Positions 25,989-37,876 of a stretch of 64,000 bases of DNA are shown piece after piece (the first letter of the stretch is position 1; each line of letters begins with the position of its first letter). The notes below the pieces were generated by a model, which worked only from the letters and a program-made list of their open reading frames with translations, made no database searches and was not told the origin of the DNA. Source of the stretch: Aaosphaeria pasadenensis (Eukaryota > Ascomycota > Dothideomycetes > Pleosporales); contig JAKLMB010000002.1 of NCBI GenBank assembly GCA_022813625.1, forward strand, positions 1 to 64,000. The letters are read 5' to 3'. The translations under genes and the position numbers were made by a program.

Positions 25989-28335
25989 ATGGCCACTCGA
26001 CGCTCAAGTCGGATATTGAAGCCGCTGCTTTACACCACCGGTGTCGGTCTCGCCGGTGGTGCAGCGCTTTACACAGTCTACCGCCCCCGTCACGTCCCAG
26101 GCCAGGAAGCAGCCGCTGTTCCTCCTCCCACCTATGGCGAGGGCGGCATATTTCGGCCACCTCAGTTCCCCCAGAACAAGACGAGAGATGAGCAGATCGC
26201 GGACCTGAAGCGCAGCGCCGGCGTCATAACTGATGGTGCAAAGAGCGGTTCGAAATGGATCGGAGGAGGCTCTTCTGCCGAGCAGAAGGGTGAAGAGGAA
26301 CCATACGATCTGTTGATCATCGGCGCTGGTGCTACAGGTTCAGGTATCGCTCTCGACGCAGCAACTCGTGGATTGAAGGTTGCCCTGGTCGAGCGGGATG
26401 ATTTCAGCAGCGGTACCAGTAGCAAGAGTACCAAGTTGGTCCACGGTGGTGTAAGATACCTCGAGAAGGCATTTTGGAACTTGGACTACAACCAGTGAGT
26501 ACGACCCGTCAAAACCATCGGAAGCAAAACATTAAGCATCGGTCTGCAGATATTCCTTAGTCGTAGAGGCCCTCCGCGAACGTCGTTACTTTTTGGATAC
26601 CGCTCCCCATCTGTCGTCATGGCTCCCGATTATGATTCCCATTTCCAAGTGGTGGCAGGCTCCCTACTTCTGGGCTGGTACAAAGATGTATGATTTCTTG
26701 GCTGGATCGGAAAACATTGAGAGCTCTTACTTCTTGACAAAGAGTAAGGCTATCGACGCGTTCCCAATGTTGAAGAAGGATGATCTTTTCGGTGCTTTGG
26801 TCTATTATGGTGAGTGCACAATTGTCCGGGAGACGGTACTTTGTCTGACAGTCCGCAAGATGGTGCTCACAACGATTCTCGAATGAACGTGTCTCTGGCA
26901 ATGACGGCTGCGTTGTATGGTGCGACGGTTGTCAGTCATTTGGAAGTCACCGCTCTGGAGAAAGACGCTTCTGGCCAACTCAATGGCGCCCGCGTCAGAG
27001 ACTGCATCACAGAGCTCAATGGCAAGAAATCTGAGGAATTCACCATCAAAGCTAAAGGAATTATCAATGCGACGGGACCCTTCACGGACTCTATCCGAAA
27101 GATGGATGACTCCACTGTCGAGGAGATTGTGGCGCCCGCCTCCGGAGTGCACATCATCCTGCCTGGTTATTTTGCGCCTTCGAACATGGGTCTCATTGAT
27201 CCCTCTACCTCTGACGGACGTGTTATCTTCTTCCTCCCATGGCAGGGTAACACGATTGCTGGAACGACCGACACCGCAACCGAAATCACCCAGAACCCTG
27301 TTGCAGGCGAGGATGAGATCGAGTGGATCTTGAAAGAGGTACGCAGGTATTTGCAACCCGATATCAGCGTCAGGCGTGGCGATGTCCTTGCAGCTTGGTC
27401 AGGTATTCGACCTTTGGTACGTGATCCCAAGGCAAGCAAGACGGAAGGACTCGTTAGGAACCATCTCGTCACCAGCTCGCCATCTGGACTTTTGACCTGC
27501 TCCGGAGGCAAATGGACTACCTACCGCCAGATGGCTGAGGAGACTGTCGACGAGGCTATCAAGGAATTCGGACTTACATCTAAACCCGTCGTCAACGCGC
27601 CCCGTGTCAGTGGAACCGAGGTCTCTGACGAAGCGCCTCTCGATGGTACTTGCCAAACCCACCGCGTCCGACTGATTGGTGCCCACGGCTACTCCAAAAC
27701 CCTCTTCATCAACCTCATTCAGCACTACGGCATTGAGACAGAGATCGCGAAATACTTGACCCAGGCTTATGGTGACCGCGCTTGGACCGTGGTCGCACTG
27801 TCTGCGCCCACAGGAGAGCGTTTCCCCGTCCGTGGCAAGCGAATCTCGTCCTTGTACCCCTTCATTGACGGAGAAGTCCGTTACTGCGTCAGGCACGAGT
27901 ACGCCCAGACTGCCGCGGACGTCATCGCCCGCCGAATGCGTCTGGCTTTCCTAAATGCTCAGGCCGCGCTCGAGGCGCTGCCCACGGTCATTGATCTCAT
28001 GAGCGAGGAACTCCACTGGGACTCCGCACGTAAGGAGAAGGAATGGAAAAACACCGTTACCTACCTCGGCAGTATGGGCCTGCCTAAGAGCAAGCTGGGT
28101 CTGACACGCAAGGAGGTCGAAAGTGGAAAAGTCGGCAAGTACGCCGATGAGGAGTACCAGCTTTACGCCCGCCACGGTATGTTCCTGGAAATTTTCTCCA
28201 CAGTCTCTGATTGATAGCATTTGATATACTAACATCGACATTGTAGATAAACCCGACGAGACCCTTCAATCGGATTCTAAGTACCCTGTGGGCCACAACC
28301 CCGTCGTTGGACGAGAGTCTCCCGTAAACAAATAA
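25989..28335 (+). CDS. gut2: FAD-dependent glycerol-3-phosphate dehydrogenase, mitochondrial (Gut2 type)
   Basis: Four exons: 25989-26494, 26550-26809, 26860-28176 and 28247-28335, giving 723 residues. The enzyme oxidises glycerol-3-phosphate to dihydroxyacetone phosphate and passes electrons to quinone at the mitochondrial inner membrane. The N-terminus has a basic start (MATRRSSRILK) and a hydrophobic segment (about 13-30), fitting inner-membrane targeting. The FAD dinucleotide fold starts at about 107 with LLIIGAGATGSG, and the family signature FSSGTSSKSTKLVHGGVRYL follows. Later motifs AAWSGIRPLVRDP and CSGGKWTTYRQMAEE are typical. The C-terminal dehydrogenase domain follows. The ATG at 25989 was chosen because the upstream in-frame codon is TTG. 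Introns 2 and 3 both split a GAT Asp codon after its first base. Confidence 0.93.
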
Positions 28336-31300
28336 ACACGAGCCGTAAAACGAGCTCCCGTAACGCATTACCCTTAGATGTGTATGCTACATGCACAGCA
28401 TAGACAAGAGAATCCGCTAGTCACTACCATACCTTTGAAAAGAAGGAAAGAAAGGGATCTACCGAACATCTACCACGGGCGGATATTTATGCCATGTGTT
28501 GCTATTTTTTAATACCATTTATCAAATGGACTTAGTGTAGACAAAATGTACATACATTTCTCTGTAAAGGAAAACACAACATCCCCGATTCCTTGGATGC
28601 ATGGATAGAAACCATCGTCACAAGAGCCGGCCTCTGCCACGTTTTCTCTTACTGCTTTACATGTGAAGGGCAGCGAGAGCCACCGAAACGCAGGATTTAA
28701 AGAATGTCAAAAATTAGGGCAGAGTATGCATTCTTGGGAAGAGAAGAAACACACCTAAGAATGAAAACCAGTTTCCATAACTTACCGAGTATCATTCTTT
28801 CATCATGGGTTTAGAGAAGGTCCTTGTTGGCCCTTTCCTATTCATACATAATAGTACCTCGAAAAGGAATCATGTCATGTCCCCCACTTTCATTGAAGAA
28901 GGAAGGGGAATATCGTACCTGCCCTTTACCTTTTCATACGCTTATCTCATGGTCGATGAATAGTATCTTCCCCTTGGTCGGAGCACTATCGCATCTCGTC
29001 TTCATTAATTGACCATATGAGCGATGTACCAGCCATCGCGACGTCGAGAAGTGCATCACATGGAAGTCCCCAGTCCTCTATCTAGTCTGCAGACAAACAA
29101 CAAGAGTGGTTGAGGGCAATTCCACGACGCAGGGTACACATGAGGATGTTGGGTCAATAGATTAACGGAAAACACAGCCTTCAACACTGACACTGTATGC
29201 TTACAGATGATCTATTGTATAAGTTTATGTCTGCATCACAGGGGGACATTGTAGAAGGAAGCATAAGTCCGACTGTAATGTTCGGTGTTCATTGTACGAT
29301 GAAGAGGTACAGAGGGTAAGGGTGGTGCTATTGAATTAGCTCTTAAGTTACTGGAGGCGCTGTTCCGCGTGATAGTTGGGACTTTATATTGATCGCGGAA
29401 AGCGAGGTACATGGCCGTTTGGCGGTCGTTTTCTTTGTATTGTTGGATGCAAAAATGTGTGAATGATCATCATTGAATTATAGGTTGTAGCAGGGAGTCA
29501 AGTGGGGGTGGTTGAGACACAGCAGTGACGATTGATATTCCTACCTTGAGCGACGGCTCCATTCCTCAACGATCAGAGGCTTTTGTGCACATCTATATCG
29601 TATGCGCCACTTGAAGTAGTCATGTGCGTAAAAGATGATTATATTCGTGGCCACTCTACAACGTTTTATCAGATATTCAGGTTAACTTCACGAAATGGAT
29701 TGTTATGCTTCACAAATACAACGAATGTTAGCTTCTCCATCACGCCCAAGTCCATTACGAGTAGTGAACTCAGGTTCGGAGGTCGGGTCAGAATGATTGC
29801 TTGCTTCCTTTGAATTGAGTGGAGATTGATCGATTCTCGTGACGCAAAAAAACATGTTGAAGTGATCATTGTGGGTAGCTGATGGTTTGTAGGCATAATT
29901 CTTAGACAGTCAAGCTGAACTCCACGTACGCCTAGAAACAACGAATCGACCGTACCATACTACCTATGCACTATCATGACATCAAATCCACAACACAAAC
30001 GCTCGGTCTCCCTCGGCCGAAACAGAAGAGCTGGTTACACATTCACGACGTCTTCCCACAGAAACGACTCCACACACCCTAACGAGTTCGCAGCAACAGC
30101 AGCAGTAGTGAACCCCGAAACAAAGAGAACAGCAATATGTTAGCACCGAACGCTCATGCAGTACCACTATGCTAGCGTCTGTGTCCGCGAACTATCACAC
30201 TCTCCAGAGAATCGAAAGACGGTATCACCACAGATAGTGCTAGTGCAGCACGCACGACATTAGGCTTGCATGCACGCCTCTCATGTCGTACAGCAAGAAT
30301 CTAAGACCCGACTTAGGGCATGCGGAGAGACACTCGCACACAGATGCAGCCATGGTGACGCAACTAAAAACATGCATATCTCGTGCCTACGGAATCCCGT
30401 ACGTATCGTACAATGCGGTCCTCGCCCTTCTCCTGCCGGGTCCATGCAAGGTGGAGTATAGAACTAACTTCCACTATTGTATGAAGGACCCGAGAGGATG
30501 AAGTTTCCGATTCTGTTTTCTGCCTTCTTCTTTCGTCTGCAGAACCATCGAGTGCATGCGTTGAGGTGCGTCGTACGGAAGACTGCGTATGCATGGACGG
30601 AGTTTGTATATACTAGTGCCATGCAGAATCGGAGTTTATCGAAATGGAGAAGACACAATACCGAGGCAGATGAGGTAGCGGCGGTGACCTTGTCTGATGT
30701 TCGGGCCGGACCATTGCACAGTGACATTCATTCTCCATTGCAACGTGCTGCGATGGATGGATGTTTGTCTATCCGTGCAGTTAATCTCAGATGTTCGAAT
30801 GTCCATGCACTTGATTTGCCCGTCCTTGACTTGCCACCCAAGGTCCCCTTTTCGTCTTATGCAAGTGTTTGCTTGATCGGGAACAGATACACACTTTGAT
30901 ATGTATCACCAGAAAGCGGTAGCCGTCCGAGATTGCGCTGATGCCCTTCTCATGCCACCATACCAGCATGCGTACAGTGATAACCACTCGTTACTCACAC
31001 TCTGTGCTCGTTAATTTTCCTCGCCTCCTTGCCCTGCGAAATCGGACCGAGAAAGATGATCCAGGCTGCTGTTCAGCCGAAAGGTTCGGGCAGGGAACAT
31101 GGGCGGAAGGGGAGGACGGCAAGGATGCCGTTTAATATGGGGATAAACGTCCCGGAGAGAGCATGAGTCCATGCGTTTGTACGTGCGTACGTGCATTATA
31201 TAGCGGATCTAGGGAATGGGAAATGCGGTGGTGCGGGTTCGTGCATGTTGTACTCCGTACATATGAGATGATAATGAGGGTGTTTGCGGATGGAGTCGAT

Positions 31301-32763
31301 GGTGGGAGGACTGGGTGCTGATAGTGTCTATCGAGCGAGAGAGACGTTTCCTTTGATTTATCTACCAGCCCTTCGATGGGTTACGGTTTGCCTATTGATG
31401 GTGTGTACAGAGTAGGGTTTGCTTCCATTATAGCTACATGGATCTAGAGGCCAGCCATTTGTTGTCTCTACTTGCATCCGTTTAGTCATGATAGATTTAT
31501 CGAAGGTTGTGGAAACATGATGCTACCATCTTCGATAAATCTATCATGACTAAACAGATGCAAAGACGAAGCACAAGCACGCCTTCCTATCTCATCGGCC
31601 GTCAAACATTCTCCTCTACTTGCCAAAACATAACCGACTGTACTATCCTACAAACTGAACATGCGCACGTACGGGGTACTGTGCGTGCAATCTCGGCGGG
31701 CAAATGCATGCGCGTAATGCGCTGCTGCTTTTGCCTACCTACACAAGATACCTGCATTGGCCATCTACTATATATCCTTCTCTAGGTACATGGCGGCCCC
31801 CCGTCCCCTCCCCTCGACCCATGCAACACCGGGAAGTCCAAACCTTGACAATTTGCCATGTCTTTCATCATACATCATCGCCCATGAAACGTTTCGGGCG
31901 GATAATCTCCAGAGATTGGGGAAGGGAGGGGAGGGGGAAGTGGCACAGATTGATCTCTTGTGAATGTTGAGGATGCATGGACCAATGATGCGTTTGCTTT
32001 GATTGCTGTCGGATGGAGGGGTTTGATGACATTTAACCGGTTGGGAATTTGATTGTTAAGTGAGAGTGCTTCGGTAGGGAGATGCGTATAGTGGAGGTAC
32101 GTGCAGATTGAGGCTCTCTATCATCGGACTCGGTATGAGATGGTGCGAGTTATATGAATTTGGGATGTTGTATTGTGTTTATAGGGGGTGGTCTGATCAC
32201 TGGACAGTTGTCTTGTTTGGGTGTACACATCTCGGTGTGTGTGTGTTGGGTGGCTTTCCAGCAGCGATAGCGATGACTGATTTATTGAGAATGATTGATA
32301 GACTTAGATTTAAGTATATTGATTGACCAAAAGCGGTAGATGCTTGCAAAGAAAAACCATCATCCTGTGTGCATGGGAAAACGATCAATGTTTATCCTTC
32401 AGGATGTATGATGTCGGATAGATCTGAGACAAGAGATCTTGTAGGCGCCTGCTTAGATGGATCATCGATGTGGTTGGAGGGTGGAGGGCCTGGAGGGTAA
32501 GCAACCACAGGGCTGAGCTAGCCTTGTTGTGGGGTTGAAACGGCCAACCTCACACGTTGGTGGGCGATGCTCACAGGTATCGCTAACAACACCAACAACT
32601 GCAACAAAGGCCTTCTTCAATACCATTACTCATCTCTGTTTTTCAAAATCATGCGATGACCGCCACGTACTTGGTGAATTCTCCGTATCGTTAAGGCAGT
32701 GGAATGCCCAAGGTTCCTAACCATTATTCGAGCCCTGTTATCAACATCCCAAGTACAACGACC
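28336..32763. other. Gene-poor 4.4 kb between GUT2-like and RUS1-like genes
   Basis: No gene recognised. Short frames such as 30501-30899 (plus) lack family motifs. The region holds a near-perfect 33-bp inverted repeat at 31473-31562, reported separately, and one TACTCCGTA motif at 31251. Confidence 0.55.
31473..31562. repeat. Near-perfect inverted repeat with 33-bp arms
   Basis: The arms are 31473-31505 and 31530-31562, with one mismatch over 33 positions and a 24-base spacer. They could form a long hairpin in DNA or RNA. No open frame or tRNA-like fold explains it. Target-site duplications were not evident. Confidence 0.85.
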
Positions 32764-35311
32764 ATGAATACTATTGAATTTGAGATCGTCGAGCACGACG
32801 AGGCGGGAAACTTGACATGCTCATATGTCTCATCCTCATCTAGTGACTCTATGCACAGAGTCGACATTGTGGTTTGTTGCGTGTTCATGACTCCCTTGTT
32901 CCCCATCTCCAACTCCACCGTGTGGACTTCAAAATCACAGCTTTAGCGCCATCGCAGGGCAAGCATCAAAGTTTAGTTACTTACTTTGACCTTCCTTTCC
33001 AGCCTCCTAAATCGACAAAGAGCTACATCCAACAGCTTATCGACGTGTTCCTTCCTGTAGGGTACCCGCATAGTGTTACGGATGATTATATCGAGTAAGT
33101 ACTGCACGCACTAGTTCCCCCCTCTTTCTTCGACAATCTCGACAATAGTTTAAATGCAATCTGAAAAGTGCACTAATGTGAGGCCCGAGGGGGTGCGGAT
33201 CATCAATAGGTACCAAATCTATGTAAGTTATATTCAAAATGTCTGAAGTGGAGGGCACCCGCTACATTACATGATGGGGACAAGGAGGCATTGGTAGTTT
33301 ATTCCCGGTTAACATTTGTTGAACAGGATTCGCTTCAAGCTTTCTCTTCTTCTATTGCTGGACTTTTGTCGTCCAGGGCTGTCCTAGAGGGTATGTACAC
33401 AAGACACAGTAGCCATATTGAATGTGCAAAGCACATGATTTCTGCAAATACACCCTGCATATACCATCCACATCAAGTATCGAACGACCACCATGCATAT
33501 CTGTTTGGAGAAGTATAGTTCATTTGTATTCTCGCTTTACATTGGACTTTCTAGAACAGGCCAGATTCAATATTTCTGAATCCTCTACATCCTTTCGACT
33601 TTGCATATCAATAGATACTAATCAACCCTTCCCAGGCGTCGGTGTCGGCGATGCAACCGCCTCCCCCACAGCTGCGCTCCTACTCAATGTCCTGCAGGAG
33701 TCCATGGGCCGCATCGCGACGATACTCTTCGCGCACCGACTCGGCACCTCGCTGGAGCCCGAATGCAAGATGTGGCGCCTCGCCGCCGACGTCTTCAACG
33801 ACATCTCTATCGTGCTGGACTGCCTGTCGCCGGCCTTCCCCAAGAACATCAGGGTCGGCGTGCTGGGACTGTCCAGCGTGCTGAGGAGCCTTTGTGGGGT
33901 GTGTGCTGGGAGCTCCAAGGCGAGCTTAAGTGCGCATTTTGCGAAGAGGGGGAACCTTGGGGAACTTAATGCTGTGAGTTGACTTCCAACAAGGGGTTGT
34001 CTATATAATTTATGAATTGGGATGGTGTGGAGCTTCAACTTCGCTTCTACGTGCCTCCTCGTTCGTCTACCTGGAGGCATGGACAGATAGCGTAAAGGAG
34101 CGTTTGATGAGGAAAGCACGTGCAACAACCATTGTGCCTGATCCAGGACCCGACCGTTATGTTAAGCTTTGACACTGATGGATATTCATCTACAGAAAGA
34201 TTCGAGCCAAGAAACTGTCATATCGCTTCTGGGAATGCTAGTAAGTCCTCATTTGTTCTTTAAGTGGCTTCCCCCAGATAAAACGTGCCGTGAGCATAGA
34301 CCACACACTATAGCCCGCTGGCGTGCTGCTCTGGCTCGAGAAAGAGATAGTTCTAGCGCTGCAATAATATCGGTGGGCCTGATGTGGTAATCCCTCATAT
34401 GGGGCTCGCATTGAGGAATGGCACACCCACCTGAGGGATATTCCCCTTCGATCTATCGAAAAGTCATACGTATCGAATTTGATAGGCAAGAACAGATGGG
34501 CTAATGGTGGATAACTTTCCACAAAATTTAGGCTGGCAGCGTTGTAGTGTCATGGGTGTCATCGCCGATGGCGACGTGGACCACGCTCATCGCGCTGCTC
34601 TCCATCCACCTGGCGACCAACTACAAGGCCGTCCGCGCCGTCAGCATGCGATCGCTCAACCGGCAGAGAGCCAACATTGTGCTATCGCACATTGTGGAGC
34701 ATGGCCGCGTGCTGCGGCCGAGCGAAGTGTCCCCGCGCGAGCGTGTCTTTGAGCGTGACGGAGTCCTACGTTGGGCGGCCGCCGCTGACAACGGTCGGAT
34801 CCTGGGTCACGCATGCATAGGCGTCACGCTGAATGCTCTGTTGGGCCGGATGGACGGCCAGCGGCAGCAACGGGATGGCCGTCGGACTGGCGCCAGAGAG
34901 ATGAAGATGCGCGGCATGAAATTGTCCGATGTGTTGCGCATCTACGATGACGATGCTTATGTACTCTGGTTCGAGCAATCCGAAGCTGTCATCGTTCTGA
35001 AGCATGGGTGCACTCCGATTGATCAGCTGAGGGCATGGACGCAGGCTCTGTTGTTGGCTAGGCGCGCAAGGAAGAGAGGTGATGCGCTGCGGCGTAAGCA
35101 TGGTGGGGATGGCGATGTTGATGACGGTCTCGTGTCATCGGACGGACAACAGGAACAACTCACTGAGTTGATGGCAACTTTGGAGGAAACACGGACATTG
35201 TTTGAAACGTATGCTGAAGAACTGAACAATGCAGGGTGGGACTTAGAGATTGCTGCATTGGAAACCAGGGCTGGGACGCGGACTACGATTATATTCAAGA
35301 ATGGTTCATAG
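32764..35311 (+). CDS. RUS1-family (DUF647, root UV-B sensitive) protein
   Basis: Seven exons: 32764-32871, 33003-33094, 33210-33222, 33327-33390, 33636-33973, 34196-34240 and 34532-35311, giving 479 residues. Exon 3 is only 13 nt and restores DDYIEYQIYDSLQAFSSS. The DUF647 core follows: GVGVGDATASPTAALLLNVL, RIATILFAHRLGTSLEPE, LCGVCAGSSKASLSAHFAKR, GNLGELNAKDSSQETVIS, then hydrophobic stretches GMLAGSVVVSWV and TLIALLSIHLATNY. Plant RUS1/RUS2 act in UV-B responses and auxin and vitamin B6-linked processes; the molecular role in fungi is not established. A C-terminal domain of about 220 residues ends IIFKNGS. An alternative in-frame ATG lies at 32704; 32764 was chosen because its product resembles the usual fungal N-terminus. 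All introns keep frame. Confidence 0.85.
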
Positions 35312-36926
35312 ACGAAGTATTCACGGTAAGTTGCCGTAGGACAAGCAACTTTGATTAATCGAGAAGAATGAGCACCCTCCTACCTGCTGAATCCCACCTG
35401 TTGGCTCCATGCAAAAAGTATACAACGAAAGAAAATTGAGGCGAGCTGATGATTGAGCACATTCGCCCGAATAATGTCATTACATAGGAATTCGTAAGTA
35501 AAGCATTTGGAATTGTAGGTTAAAAGAACCTGGTCGCTGCGAGGTGTTCATCACGATGAAAGTACTCCACATTCTGAGCTTTGAAGACTAGAGCGTGATC
35601 GCCATGTCGTTCGTTTCAGGACGGCAATTCTCTTGAGCAACCGCTAGTGCCGACTACATGCATCAATAGTGAGATGAGGCTCACAGTAATTTTATTTCCC
35701 TTGTAGGCTTATGCCGACAGATCTAAGCAGTCAGCAACGCAAAACTTCGAGAAGGGATCGCCTGGAACAGTCTGCGGTGGCTGACTGATCCTGCGATGTT
35801 ATGGAGGACTGATACCTTCCCTGTTGGGAAATTTTCATCGTCGCTCGGATCGGATCTCGCACAGAGGGAACTAGGACCCTGGAAACCAAAATAGAGTGAG
35901 ATGCAATGCCTTGCAGCATTGCCTCTGTGGATACCCGTATCCGGCCCGAGATGGGAAAATTCCGGCTAACCAAGTGATTACGTTCTGTAACACATCATAC
36001 ACGAAAAACTATCGTGTGCATAGTTCCACAACGTGGCAATGGCCGTCTAATCGACCACATGGAAAAATTAGTAGCGGATACGGAAGGCGAGCGCAATGCA
36101 ATTGCAAGTTTTCCGTAGGGGTTCGGCCATAGTTCTCGCGAGATCGTGATGTGGCCCGAAAGTTTCTGCAACCAGACTACGTGCATTCTTTTGTGGAATC
36201 ATTCCCCGTCGCTATCCCGGTATTGTTCCTTAATGACGTTCAGGTGAAATAGGCTATAAGGGCCTACTTTCATATTATGGTGGCGTGTGCCTCAGAGCTG
36301 CCAAGTGTTGAGAGATCAAGCGACATCAGTTGAGGACAGTGATTTCGATTCCATACATTAGGCCACACCTAGAAGTTCACAGCGTATCCACCAGGCGGTG
36401 AGTCGGGAGTGTATACCCAGGAGAGCATACCCGTACTACGCGAGTAGGTGTATGCTGGCTCCCGGAGGGACTGGAGATCTTAACCTGCTCTGCCTGCTGT
36501 TCCTATAGTGCTGCATCCGTGCAGGGTGATGTGGTGCTGTAACCGCTCGTTCGTGGAATGATGTTGAGTAACAGAGATTTCGACGCTCTCTTTGGTTTAC
36601 CAGGGCGGTGTGGTCATCCTAGAACAGCTAGCTAAAGCATATAAGCGCTCGCACAGGTGGTGTTGAGCATTGCCTCGGTGGGTTTTTCGCCTTCCAGAAG
36701 CACCTGTGCAGGGGAGCCGCAACATAGATCCGGGATGGTCAGGTAACGGTCCACGATACCAGGAGCGCCGGGTGGATAAGCCAACAAAAGCTTGTTGGTT
36801 TAGGCCGCGTGATGTCAGGTGCCTGGAGAATTATGGGATGTGCGGCCACGATGTTAGACGGTGTCTCAACGAGTTGAGTGAGGTGTGAATGGAGAAGGGA
36901 GGCGATTGTGACAGGGCAGGATCTGC

Positions 36927-37295
36927 ATGGAAAAGAAAAAAATTAAACGGATCGGCCTTTACCCGATCAGGCAGGCTTCGAGAATTCCAGAATGTTTCCA
37001 TGCAGCCACTGAGATGGCCTGTGCGTGGGGGAGGGGGGTCGTCGACTCGTCGGGGCCTGGCGACGAAACGTCAGCACAACACGCTGCTTTTGAGCTGAAG
37101 GTTAACCCCCTCCTTTTCGTGCGTGCTGTCCCCCTAGTGCTACGTATGGTGAGCCCCGGCAAGCCGACAGGCGCCTTTGTATGGACAGTGCAGTCAGTGC
37201 TGCCCTTGAATGGCTCGCCGCCAGAAAAACTTGTGTTGATGGCGCATGGTGAGGCTGCAAATATGGCCTTATCATTGAGAGACGCCGTAAATTGA
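36927..37295 (+). CDS. Possible small protein, function unknown
   Basis: A 122-codon frame starts MEKKKIKRIGLYPIRQ and ends LSLRDAVN. No family is recognised and no intron is needed. Codon composition is not obviously random, but nothing else supports it. It may be a chance open frame. Confidence 0.18.
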   Translation: MEKKKIKRIGLYPIRQASRIPECFHAATEMACAWGRGVVDSSGPGDETSAQHAAFELKVNPLLFVRAVPLVLRMVSPGKPTGAFVWTVQSVLPLNGSPPEKLVLMAHGEAANMALSLRDAVN

Positions 37296-37393
37296 CTGAT
37301 CGTAGGGACATGAATCGGCCGAAGACCCGTAAAGGCTGATTTCCGGCAGATTGTTTTCTGTGCTAAGTTTTGATGGACTTTGTAGCGCTTGTC

Positions 37394-37876
37394 TTATTGT
37401 GTTGGGGGGACGCCTTCATAGTACACGGCCTCAACGGAGTTCTTCAGCCTGCCGGGTGCAATGATGCGGTACAGTACACGGTGCAACGAGGAGTCGTAGT
37501 GTATTGTAGGCAGTACCGGTAGTGTTTGAGACACCGAGCGATCACCATGCGGCTCCGGCAGTAGTGCAAAGGAAGAAGCAATGGGAAGACCAGCGTAGAC
37601 CCAATTAGCCTTAGTTACGAACTTGATGGACTCACGTGAATCGCCCAAACCCAGTTTTAGGGCCGGAGAGACGGCCTGCAGCGAAGGAAGATGGAAGCGC
37701 TCGCTGTGGGGAGATGACGATTCGCGTGATCGGTGCAGTTGGGGGACGGAGGGATCGTTCTGATTGGTCACGAGAAAGGAGATGCCAAGGCAGCGCGTGT
37801 GAGCGTGGTTGGAGAGGATGCAGAGAGAGATCAAGAGGCTGAGGGCAGTGCAAAAGACTAATGAGGGGGAACACAT
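37394..37876 (-). CDS. Possible small secreted protein, function unknown
   Basis: The frame from the ATG at 37876 encodes 160 residues. It opens with MCSPSLVFCTALSLLISLC, a hydrophobic run followed by a polar stretch, which looks like a signal peptide or anchor. The frame extends upstream to 38068 without a stop, but the internal start gives the sensible N-terminus. Codon use has a mild preference for C-ending codons, similar to the confirmed genes. No conserved domain is recognised, and only three Cys lie beyond the signal (one near the start and none paired), so a typical effector is unlikely. Neighbours offer no clue. Confidence 0.35.
   Translation of the reverse strand: MCSPSLVFCTALSLLISLCILSNHAHTRCLGISFLVTNQNDPSVPQLHRSRESSSPHSERFHLPSLQAVSPALKLGLGDSRESIKFVTKANWVYAGLPIASSFALLPEPHGDRSVSQTLPVLPTIHYDSSLHRVLYRIIAPGRLKNSVEAVYYEGVPPTQ

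Noticed and set aside
36281..36960. Possible structured RNA (RNase P, SRP or telomerase RNA)
   Set aside because: The stretch looks structured by eye, but I found none of the conserved cores of these RNAs and no clear Pol III signals.
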